Shown here: positions 55,231-62,618 of the stretch, one piece after another
How positions within the stretch are numbered: position 1 is the stretch's first letter
Layout: every line of letters begins with the position of its first letter
Assembly (NCBI RefSeq): GCF_008923365.1
Contig: NZ_WBMR01000016.1
Coordinates: forward strand, 23,157-87,156
DNA: 64,000 bases
Source: Actinomadura montaniterrae
GTDB lineage: Bacteria; Actinomycetota; Actinomycetes; Streptosporangiales; Streptosporangiaceae
Direction of reading: 5' to 3'
The notes under the pieces: generated by a model
Database searches by the model: none
Told to the model about the DNA's origin: nothing
Seen by the model: only the letters and a program-made list of their open reading frames with translations
Translations under genes and position numbers: made by a program

Positions 55231-56181
55231 TCACCCCTCCCTGGGCGCCAGGTTCACGCCCGGCTCGTCGAGCATGTTCGCGGTCAGTCCCCATTCGGTC
55301 ATGACCTTCTTGTAGGTGCCGTTCTCCACGAGCTTGCGCAGCGCCCGCAGCAGGACGTCCTTCAGCGGCGAGTCCTTCGCCACGACGGCGCCCTGGTACA
55401 GGTCGCCGAACCCGTTGGCCTTGCCGGTGCCCGCGAGCTGCAGGTCGTCGCCGGACTGCTTGACGAAGTAGCCGAGCGGCGCCTGCGACGAGAAGAACGC
55501 GTCGGCGCGATGGGAGCGGACGGCGAGGGTCGCGGTCGGCTGGTCCTTGTACGACTGGACCTGCACGGCCGGCTTCCCCTGCTGGACGCACGTGCCCGAC
55601 TGCTTCTTGACGACGTCCTCGGCGGAGCCGCCCGCCATCACCGAGATCTTCAGCCCGCACGTGTCGGCGATGGACCCGATGTGCTTCGGCTTGCCCTTCG
55701 GGACGGCGAACACGACGAACTCGCGCACCCAGTCGACGAAGACGTTGTCGCCCTCCCGGTCGGGGAAGTCCCCGATCGGGCCGAGCGCGAAGTCGTACCG
55801 GCCCGCCTTGATCCCGGTCAGCTCGCTGGGCAGCCCGTCGACGGTGACGTGCTCGATCTTCACGCCGAGCAGCTGGCTGAGCGCGGTCGCGAGGTCGGCG
55901 GACGCGCCCGACAGCGACCGGCCGTCCGACCCGGCGATCTCGTACGGCGGGAACGAGCCGTTGTTGACCGAGATCAGCTTTCCGGACGCCTTGTTCTTGG
56001 CGGGCAGCGCGTCGTGCAGCGCGTGGTCGATGGTCTGGCGCAGGTCGGCGTCCTTGACGCCCTGCGCGGACTTGCCGCCGCCGAGGATCCCCTCGGCCTC
56101 GGGCGGGTTCGCGCCGCACGCGGCCGTCGCGGCGAGCAGCGCGCCGGCGAGCGCGGCGGAGATCGCCGTGCGGCCCCTCAT
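55231..56181 (-). CDS. Extracellular solute-binding lipoprotein of the ABC transporter (family 3 type)
   Basis: The signal peptide AALAGALLAATAACGANPP has a lipobox (TAAC). The mature protein has the type 3 pattern: NNGSFPPYEIAGSDGRSLSG ... ADLATALSQLLGVKIEHV ... AGRYDFALGPIGDFPDREG. Two later Cys (DTCGLKI, SGTCVQQG) may pair. 316 residues. ATG 56181 overlaps the amidase stop (ATGA). Ligand probably a small polar compound related to the substrates of the two enzymes upstream. Confidence 0.92.
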   Translation of the reverse strand: MRGRTAISAALAGALLAATAACGANPPEAEGILGGGKSAQGVKDADLRQTIDHALHDALPAKNKASGKLISVNNGSFPPYEIAGSDGRSLSGASADLATALSQLLGVKIEHVTVDGLPSELTGIKAGRYDFALGPIGDFPDREGDNVFVDWVREFVVFAVPKGKPKHIGSIADTCGLKISVMAGGSAEDVVKKQSGTCVQQGKPAVQVQSYKDQPTATLAVRSHRADAFFSSQAPLGYFVKQSGDDLQLAGTGKANGFGDLYQGAVVAKDSPLKDVLLRALRKLVENGTYKKVMTEWGLTANMLDEPGVNLAPREG

Positions 56182-56987
56182 GCCGTCTCCTCTCTGGGCC
56201 GGATGGACGGGTCGACCCGGAAGCGCCGGTTCGCGAGCACCGGCAGCTTGCGCCGGGCCTCGTCGAGCTCCTCGCGGTCGGCGACCGCCCACAGCAGCCC
56301 GGGCCGGTCGGCGAGCCGGTCGCGGACGATGCCGAGCGGGTCGACGACCATGCTCGATCCGATGTTGCGGCGGCCGCACTCGCCGGAGGCCGCCACGTAA
56401 CAGGTGTTCTCCAGCGCCCGGGCGGTGACCATGACCTCCCAGTGCCGCTCCTTGGCGGGGCCGCGCACCCAGGCCGCCGGCACCGCGAGCACCTGCGCGC
56501 CCGCGTCGACCAGCAGCCTGGCCATTTCCGGGAATCTTACGTCGTAGCAGGTCATGAGCCCGACCTGCCAGCCGGCGCAGTCGAACACCACGGGTTCCCC
56601 GTCGCCGGGGCGGACCCGGTCGGACTCCCGTGCGCCGAACGCGTCGTACAGGTGGACCTTCCGGTACACGGCGACGATCCCGCCGTCGCGGATCGCGGCG
56701 AGGGTGTTGTACACCTTGCCGTCTCCGGCGGGCTCGTGGATCCCGACCACGACCGTGGTGCGGGTGCCCGCGGTGTGCTCCAGCAGGCCCGTGACGAACG
56801 GGCCGTCGAGCGGCTGCGCGGCCTCGGCGATCCGGTGGGGCTCGTCGATGAAGAGGGCGAGTGAGTCCTCGGGCAGGACGAGCAGGTCCGCGCCGCCCTC
56901 CACGGCGTCGTCGACGAGCGTCATGCAGGTCTTGAGGTTGGTCTGCCAGTCCTCGGTGGAGGCGAACTGGCCCACGGCGATCCTCAC
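56178..56987 (-). CDS. Carbon-nitrogen hydrolase (nitrilase superfamily amidase)
   Basis: Catalytic Glu-Lys-Cys triad visible: LLVLPEDSLALF, VYRKVHLYDAFG, GLMTCYDVRFPEMARLL. The KVHLYD and CYDVRFPE wording is that of omega-amidase/amidase-type members rather than true nitrilases. 269 residues, cytoplasmic. GTG 56987 overlaps the upstream stop (GTGA). Co-transcription with transport genes suggests it acts on the imported compound. Confidence 0.9.
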   Translation of the reverse strand: MRIAVGQFASTEDWQTNLKTCMTLVDDAVEGGADLLVLPEDSLALFIDEPHRIAEAAQPLDGPFVTGLLEHTAGTRTTVVVGIHEPAGDGKVYNTLAAIRDGGIVAVYRKVHLYDAFGARESDRVRPGDGEPVVFDCAGWQVGLMTCYDVRFPEMARLLVDAGAQVLAVPAAWVRGPAKERHWEVMVTARALENTCYVAASGECGRRNIGSSMVVDPLGIVRDRLADRPGLLWAVADREELDEARRKLPVLANRRFRVDPSIRPREETA

Positions 56988-57922
56988 GCGAAGACCTCCT
57001 CGGCCTTGATGGGGCGGGGCGCGATGCCCTGCTCGTGCAGTTCCTCGCAGAACGCCGCGACCATCGCGGCGTTGGCCTCGGCGCCGTACGGCATCCAGTC
57101 GGCGCCGAAGAGGCGCGCCTGGGTCTCCAGCTCGTCCAGCAGCCAGGGGGTGGTGTCGGTGAGCAGCCGGCGGCGCTGCAGCCACACGCGCTTGGACTCG
57201 TCGAAGGCGTCCTGCAGCACTTCGGGCAGCCAGGGGTGCCCGTCGACGACCTCGCGTTTCAGGGCGAGGATGTGGATGCCGGGGACGAAGCCGGTGCGGG
57301 CGAAGTACTCCCGTTCGGCGCCGCGGTGGTCCTCGTAGAGGTGCCGGAACCGGCTGTGCGGCGTGAACATCTCCGGCGGCATGAACGGGGTGAACACTGC
57401 GTCGAAGGTGCCGTCGGCGAGCCCGTCGACCAGCGAGCGGTCGGCGACCCGCACGTTGGCGGGAAGCGGGCGCGTCCCGAGCCGGTCCTTGCCGGTCTCG
57501 CCCTCGGTCAGGGGGCCGACGCGCCACTGGATCGCCGACAGGTCGACGCCCTCGGCGCGCAGCAGCGCCCGGGTCCAGGTGTTGCCGGAGTCGGGCCAGC
57601 CGGTCAGCCCGATGGTCGCGCCGGCCAGGTCGCGCGGCGCGGCGAACGCGCTGTCGTTCCGGACGAGCACGCAGCGCTGACGGAAGCCGCGCATCACGAA
57701 CACGGGCAGCCCGGCGAGGCGCTCGTCGCCGTCGCCGCGGCCGAGGGCGTACCGGCTGAACGACGTCTCGCCGCCGTCCAGGTCCGGTTCGGCGAGGACG
57801 TCCGGGGTGACCTCCCGGGTCTCGATCTCCAGCGCCACGCCGCGGGCGCGCACCCGGCCGGTGAGCAGCGGGACGAGGTGGTCCCAGTCCCGCAGCGCCA
57901 GGCGAATACGTGGAATCGGCAC
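56984..57922 (-). CDS. Periplasmic-binding-fold protein resembling 4,5-dihydroxyphthalate decarboxylase
   Basis: Opening LALRDWDHLVPLLTGRV and later SFSRYALGRGDGDERLAGL, IGLTGWPDSGNTWTRALL resemble the Pht5 family, which has a substrate-binding-protein fold but is cytoplasmic. No signal peptide. Assignment is by wording only; a true decarboxylase or a metabolite-binding role are both possible. GTG 57922 has GGAG 4 nt upstream; ATG 57940 is an alternative. About 312 residues. First gene of the transporter operon, divergent from the MocR regulator. Confidence 0.72.
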   Translation of the reverse strand: MPIPRIRLALRDWDHLVPLLTGRVRARGVALEIETREVTPDVLAEPDLDGGETSFSRYALGRGDGDERLAGLPVFVMRGFRQRCVLVRNDSAFAAPRDLAGATIGLTGWPDSGNTWTRALLRAEGVDLSAIQWRVGPLTEGETGKDRLGTRPLPANVRVADRSLVDGLADGTFDAVFTPFMPPEMFTPHSRFRHLYEDHRGAEREYFARTGFVPGIHILALKREVVDGHPWLPEVLQDAFDESKRVWLQRRRLLTDTTPWLLDELETQARLFGADWMPYGAEANAAMVAAFCEELHEQGIAPRPIKAEEVFA

Positions 57923-57995
57923 AACGCTCCATTTCTGCATGTAACAGGGGGTTTGCCGCGCTCTGGGCGCGATGGGACCCGACTTTAGGCCGCGT

Positions 57996-58010
57996 TTGTA
58001 CCGCGTACAA
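57996..58010. promoter_or_regulatory. Perfect palindrome between the Pht5-like gene and the MocR gene
   Basis: TTGTAC-CGC-GTACAA, followed by further TTGT/ACAA half-sites up to 58035. AT-rich relative to the surroundings. Likely binding site for the GntR-type domain of the adjacent MocR protein. Confidence 0.6.
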
Positions 58011-58051
58011 TGGTTGTTTTGTTACTACACAAAGTTTTGCGCGGAGGAAAC

Positions 58052-59386
58052 GTGATCGACGCGGCATGGCTGGCCGAGCGCATCGGCGACCGCACGGCCC
58101 GGGGCATCTCCGCCTCGATGACCAACCTGATCCGCAGCGGGGAGCTCCCGGCCGGGACGCGGCTGCCGACCGTGCGCGGGCTGGCCGCCGAGCTCGGGGT
58201 CAGCCCGGGCACCGTCGCCGACGCCTGGTCGACGCTGCGCCGGCACCGCGTCGTCAGCGCCCAGCGGCGCCGCGGCACGGTCGTGATCGGCCCGCCGAAC
58301 GTCCCGCACCCGACCCGGTACGAGCGCATCGGCGAGTTCGGCAACCGGCTGGCCGTCGACCTGGCGATCGCCGCGCCCGACCCCGCGCTGCTGCCGCCGC
58401 TGGACGCCGCGCTGGCCGCGGGCGCCCGCACCGCGCGGCTGAACGACTACACCCGCGAGACGATCACCCCGGCGCTGCGCGCGGCCGTCGAGCCCGGCTG
58501 GCCGTTCCCGCCAGCCGGGCTGCTCACCGTCGGCGGCGGCTACGAGGGCGTCCAGCTCGTCTGCCAGACCGTCGCCGTGCCGGGCGACCGCGTCGCCGTC
58601 GAGGACCCGACCGGCGCCCGCCTCCTCGACATCCTGGAGGCGCAGGGCGCCGAGGTCGTGCCGGTCGCCTGCGACGACGAGGGGCCCGAACCGGACGCGC
58701 TCGCCGAGGCGCTCGCCACCAAGCCCGCCGCGTTCGTCTACCAGCCGCGCGCCCACACCCCGCGCGGGCACGCGCTGACCCCGGCGCGGGCGGCGGCCCT
58801 CGCGGAGCTGCTGGCCCCGACCAACACCCTCGCCGTCGAGGACGACGGGACCGGCGAGGTGTCGTCCTCGCCGATGGTCAGCCTCGGAGCGCACCTGCCC
58901 GAGCGGACGGTGCTCGTCCGCTCGTACTCCAAGTCGCACGGCCCCGACCTGCGCATCGCCGTGATCGGCGGCGCGGCGGAGCCGGTGGAGCGCGTCCGCG
59001 TGCTGCGCAGCTTCGGCACCGGCTGGACGAGCCGCGTCCTGCAGGACGCGCTGGCGCACCTGCTGACCGATCCGGGCGCCGTCGCGGCCGTAGCCCGGGC
59101 CCGCGCCGCCTACGCCGAACGCCGCGAAAGCCTCGCGTCCGCCCTCGCCGAGCGCGGCGTCCGCACCGGGAACCGGGACGGGCTGATGCTGTGGGTCCCG
59201 GTCGCCGACGAGTCCGCCGCGCTGGTCACGCTCGCTGCGCACGGGGTGGCCGCCGTCCCGGGCAGCCGGTACCAGATCGTCCCGGCGGGCGCCCACGTCC
59301 GGATCGCGACCGGCCGCCTCCCGGACGCCCCGCTCAGCGTCGCGGAGCTCGCCGACCTCGTGGCGCTGGCGGCGGGTCCTCACTGA
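58052..59386 (+). CDS. MocR-type regulator (GntR HTH fused to class I aminotransferase domain)
   Basis: The N-terminal GntR winged helix (PAGTRLPTVRGLAAELGVSPGTVADAW) is joined to a PLP-dependent aminotransferase-like domain with the Schiff-base Lys in VRSYSKSHGPDLRIAVIGG. MocR proteins sense PLP-reactive amino compounds. GTG 58052 has GGAGG 4 nt upstream; an upstream ATG at 58010 lies in the operator. 444 residues. The 3' end overlaps the opposing NUDIX gene by 53 bp. Confidence 0.9.
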   Translation: MIDAAWLAERIGDRTARGISASMTNLIRSGELPAGTRLPTVRGLAAELGVSPGTVADAWSTLRRHRVVSAQRRRGTVVIGPPNVPHPTRYERIGEFGNRLAVDLAIAAPDPALLPPLDAALAAGARTARLNDYTRETITPALRAAVEPGWPFPPAGLLTVGGGYEGVQLVCQTVAVPGDRVAVEDPTGARLLDILEAQGAEVVPVACDDEGPEPDALAEALATKPAAFVYQPRAHTPRGHALTPARAAALAELLAPTNTLAVEDDGTGEVSSSPMVSLGAHLPERTVLVRSYSKSHGPDLRIAVIGGAAEPVERVRVLRSFGTGWTSRVLQDALAHLLTDPGAVAAVARARAAYAERRESLASALAERGVRTGNRDGLMLWVPVADESAALVTLAAHGVAAVPGSRYQIVPAGAHVRIATGRLPDAPLSVAELADLVALAAGPH

Positions 59387-59846
59387 GAGCGGCGAGCCCG
59401 GGCAGCTCGTCGGCGTGCATCTGCAGGTACACGCTCAGCGTCTCCGGGATGAGGTCGACCGGCGCCAGGCCCTCGGGTGTGCACGGGAAGCGGTCGACGC
59501 CGTACTCGCCCTTGGACGGGTCGTCGAACTCGGGGCCGTGGCGGCGCGACAGGTCCATCGTGAGGAGCCGGCAGACGTAGAAGACGTTGAGGCGGTGCAG
59601 CTCGGGGGTCTGCTCGGCGCACGCGAACACCTGCCGGACGGGCCCGGCGGTGGCGCCGAGCTCCTCGTCCAGTTCGCGGCGCAGCGCCGCCTCCGGGCCG
59701 GCGTCGGTCGGCTCGATCTTGCCGCCCGGGGTCGTCCAGTAGACGGCGCGGCCCGGCACGGTGCGGCGCAGCAGGACCAGGTCGCCGCCGTCGAGCAGCA
59801 GCGCCCGGACGGCCCGCCGGACGCGGGGCACGGACCCGGCGGTCAT
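59334..59846 (-). CDS. NUDIX hydrolase
   Basis: Nudix region TPGGKIEPTDAGPEAALRRELDEELG: the REL-EE-G part is intact, but the first Glu of the box is Asp and the box carries one extra residue. 170 residues with a Pro/Arg-rich end. ATG 59846 overlaps the response-regulator stop (ATGA). Substrate unknown; coupling to a two-component system is odd for a housecleaning enzyme. Confidence 0.85.
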   Translation of the reverse strand: MTAGSVPRVRRAVRALLLDGGDLVLLRRTVPGRAVYWTTPGGKIEPTDAGPEAALRRELDEELGATAGPVRQVFACAEQTPELHRLNVFYVCRLLTMDLSRRHGPEFDDPSKGEYGVDRFPCTPEGLAPVDLIPETLSVYLQMHADELPGLAALSEDPPPAPRGRRAPRR

Positions 59847-60481
59847 GAGTTGAGGTAGGCGAGGACGGCCAGGACGCGCCGGTGCCCGCTGTCGGTGGGC
59901 GGCAGGCCGAGCTTGGCGAACACCGCGCCGATGTGCTTGCTGACCGACCGCTCGGTGATGACGAGGGTGGTCGCGATCGTCGCGTTGTCGAGGCCCTGCG
60001 CCATCAGCCCGAGCACCTCGCGTTCGCGCGGCGTGAGGGCCTGCAGCGGGTCGCTGCGGGTGGTCATCAGCTGGGAGACGACCTCGGGGTCCAGGGCGGT
60101 GCCGCCGGCGGCGACCCGCGACAGCGCGTCGAGGAACTCGTCGACCCGGCTGACGCGGTCCTTGAGCAGGTACCCGACGCCCTCCGCGCCCCCGGACAGC
60201 AGCTCGGCGGCGTAGGTCTCCTCCACGTACTGCGACAGCACCAGCACCGGGAGGCCGGGGATGCGCTTGCGGGCCTCGATGGCGGCGCGCAGGCCCTCGT
60301 CCCGGAACCCGGGCGGGAGCCGGACGTCCAGGACGGCGGCGTCGGGCCGGTGCTCCAGCAGCGCGGGCAGCACCTCGGGGCCGCTGCCGGCGACCGCGGC
60401 GACCTCGTGCCCGTCGGAGGTCAGCAGCAGCACCAGGCCCTCGCGCAGCAGCACGTTGTCCTCGGCGATCACGATCCGCAC
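59843..60481 (-). CDS. NarL/LuxR-type response regulator
   Basis: Receiver with acidic Glu7/Asp8, phosphoacceptor Asp52 (AAVLDVRLPPGF), Ser in LVLSQYVEE and Lys in GYLLKDRVS; HTH LTPREREVLGLMAQGLDNATIA. 212 residues. The start GTG 60481 lies inside the end of the kinase gene (13-bp overlap). Partner of the kinase at 60469-61713. Confidence 0.92.
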   Translation of the reverse strand: MRIVIAEDNVLLREGLVLLLTSDGHEVAAVAGSGPEVLPALLEHRPDAAVLDVRLPPGFRDEGLRAAIEARKRIPGLPVLVLSQYVEETYAAELLSGGAEGVGYLLKDRVSRVDEFLDALSRVAAGGTALDPEVVSQLMTTRSDPLQALTPREREVLGLMAQGLDNATIATTLVITERSVSKHIGAVFAKLGLPPTDSGHRRVLAVLAYLNS

Positions 60482-61713
60482 GGCAGGTCCGCTTCCAGCG
60501 TCGTCCCTCCCCCGTCGGGGCTGTCGATGCGGGTGGTCCCGTCGAGCGCGGCCACCCGGCGGCGGATGCCGGCCAGCCCGCTCCCGCGGCCCGCGTCGGC
60601 CCCGCCCTTGCCATCATCGCGCACTCTGATCAGCAGCCGGGCCCCTTCGCGGCGGACGGCGACGGACGCGGTGCGGGCGCCGCTGTGCTTGGCGATGTTG
60701 GTGAGCGCCTCCGCGACGACGAAGTAGGCGGCGGCCTCGACGGCCGCGGGCGCGCGTCCGGCCTCGTCGAGGTCCATCTCGACCGGGATGTGCTGCCCGG
60801 CGGCGAGTGCGCGCACCGCCCCGGCGAGGCCCCTATCGGACAGGATCGGCGGGTACACGCCGCGGATGACGGTCCGCAGCTGGGTCAGCGCCTCCTCCAC
60901 TCCGTCCCGTGCCTCGAGGAACAGCGCCCGGGCGGCGTCCGGGTCGGTGTCGAAGCGGCGGTCGGCGAGGCCGAGCCGCAGCGCCACCGCGACGAGCTGC
61001 GCCTGCGTCCCGTCGTGCAGGTCGCGCTCGATGCGGCGCAGCTCGGCGCCGTGCGCCTCCAGCGCCTCGGCGCGGGTCTCGGTGAGCTCCTCGACCCGCT
61101 CGGTCAGGCTGGTGCGGCGGGTGGGGCGCAGCAGCACCTCCGCGAGCCGCGCCTGCCAGCGCACGAACCGCGGCACCAGCCACAGCAGCGCCGCCAGGTC
61201 CAGGCCGGCCTGGAGGAACGGCAGCGTGAGCGCCTGCGGCCAGGTGTGCAGGTCCACGAACGCCGACACCGAGCCCTCGGGCGCGGCCCACCACCACAGC
61301 GGTATCGACGCCGCGTACGGGATCGCCGGCCAGAGCCCGACCGCCATCACGGCCATCAGCAGGCCGGTGTACCCGTGCGCCACCATCCAGGCGATGTCGC
61401 GCCACAGCGCCGGCGAACGCACGATCCGGCGCGCCTCCCCCAGCCCCGTCTCCTCCCGGCGCGGGTACGGCTCGGGGATCTCGCGGCCGAGCACCTGACC
61501 CGCCCGGCGGCGTTCGGCGTTCGCGAGCGCGCGCAGCGGCTTCACCGCGTCCGGAAGCCAGGGCAGCGCGACGACCATCAGGGCGAGGAACAGCAGCAGG
61601 GGCGCCACGCCGAACAGCGCGGGCACGGTGATGCGCAGCGCGCCCACCAGCCGGCCGGTCGCCTCCGCGCTGCGCCGCAGCGCCGCCGTCACGCTCATCT
61701 GTGCCCTTGTCAT
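60469..61713 (-). CDS. Sensor histidine kinase (HisKA_3 type)
   Basis: N-terminal membrane region (about four helices between residues 28 and 180, including a conserved YTGLLMAVMAVGLWP block), coiled linker, phosphoacceptor segment RRIERDLHDGTQAQLVAVAL and HATPase_c domain (AEALTNIAKHSGARTA ... GSGLAGIRRRVAALDGT). 414 residues. Kinases of this build often pair with LolD/FtsX-type ABC exporters; one is encoded divergently here. Confidence 0.92.
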   Translation of the reverse strand: MTRAQMSVTAALRRSAEATGRLVGALRITVPALFGVAPLLLFLALMVVALPWLPDAVKPLRALANAERRRAGQVLGREIPEPYPRREETGLGEARRIVRSPALWRDIAWMVAHGYTGLLMAVMAVGLWPAIPYAASIPLWWWAAPEGSVSAFVDLHTWPQALTLPFLQAGLDLAALLWLVPRFVRWQARLAEVLLRPTRRTSLTERVEELTETRAEALEAHGAELRRIERDLHDGTQAQLVAVALRLGLADRRFDTDPDAARALFLEARDGVEEALTQLRTVIRGVYPPILSDRGLAGAVRALAAGQHIPVEMDLDEAGRAPAAVEAAAYFVVAEALTNIAKHSGARTASVAVRREGARLLIRVRDDGKGGADAGRGSGLAGIRRRVAALDGTTRIDSPDGGGTTLEADLPCGS

Positions 61714-61775
61714 GTCGTCTCACCGCACACGCTATGTGAGCGCGCCGCGCGGCGCACCGGGGCCAGGCCCCCTGC

Positions 61776-61801
61776 CGATGGTGTAGCCCGCTACACCATC
61801 G
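61776..61801. promoter_or_regulatory. 26-bp perfect palindrome between the kinase operon and the ABC exporter operon
   Basis: CGATGGTGTAGC (61776-61787), CC, GCTACACCATCG (61790-61801). It sits 62 bp from the kinase ATG and 85 bp from the exporter ATPase ATG. Candidate operator for the NarL-type regulator encoded at 59843-60481. Confidence 0.7.
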
Positions 61802-61886
61802 ATCGGGGAGTGCGCCCCGATGTGGCCGCCCCGCCCCGGAACCTAGGTTCGTCCTGGTGAGAGCGGGTTTCCCACGGAGGGCGAGC

Positions 61887-62618
61887 ATGACGACGATGAC
61901 GGCCGAGGCGACCGCGGTGGCGGTGCGCCTGGAGTCGGTCACCAGGACCTACGGCGCGGTGCGGGCGCTGGACGACGTCACCTGGACGTTCCCGCGCGGC
62001 GGGTTCACGGCGGTGATGGGGCCGTCGGGCTCGGGCAAGAGCACGTTCCTGCACTGCGCGTCCGGGCTGGACCGGCCGACCGCCGGGACGGTCCGGATCG
62101 CCGGGACCGACCTCGGCCGGCTCGGCGAGGCGAAGCTGACCCGGCTGCGCCGCGAGCGGATCGGGTTCGTGTTCCAGGCGTTCAACCTGATCCCGTCGAT
62201 GGACGTCGAGCAGAACATCACGCTGCCGCTGCGGCTCGGCGGCGTCGAACCCGACCCCGCGTGGCTGGACGAGGTGGTGCGCCGGGTCGGGCTGGCGGAC
62301 CGGCTGAAGCATCGCCCGGCGGAGCTGTCGGGCGGGCAGCAGCAGCGCGCCGCCGTCGCCCGCGCGCTGATCACTCGTCCGGAGGTCGTGTTCGCCGACG
62401 AGCCGACCGGCGCGCTCGACCCGCGGTCGGCGCGCGGCGTCCTGCGGCTGCTCCGCGAGGCGGCGGACGTGACCGGGCAGACGGTCGTGCTGGTCACGCA
62501 CGATCCGCTGGCCGCGGCCACCGCCGACTCGGTGCTGTTCCTCAGCGGCGGACGGATCGTCGACGAGCTGTCCGCGCCGTCGGTCGCGGCCGTGATGAAC
62601 CGGTGGGAGTCGCTGTGA
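61887..62618 (+). CDS. ABC transporter ATP-binding protein (LolD/MacB type)
   Basis: Walker [16 protein letters not shown]-loop [17 protein letters not shown], signature [15 protein letters not shown], Walker [26 protein letters not shown] is characteristic of the LolD/FtsE/MacB group. ATG 61887 has GGAGGG upstream. 243 residues; coupled by GTGA overlap to the FtsX-type permease. Confidence 0.94.
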   Translation: MTTMTAEATAVAVRLESVTRTYGAVRALDDVTWTFPRGGFTAVMGPSGSGKSTFLHCASGLDRPTAGTVRIAGTDLGRLGEAKLTRLRRERIGFVFQAFNLIPSMDVEQNITLPLRLGGVEPDPAWLDEVVRRVGLADRLKHRPAELSGGQQQRAAVARALITRPEVVFADEPTGALDPRSARGVLRLLREAADVTGQTVVLVTHDPLAAATADSVLFLSGGRIVDELSAPSVAAVMNRWESL

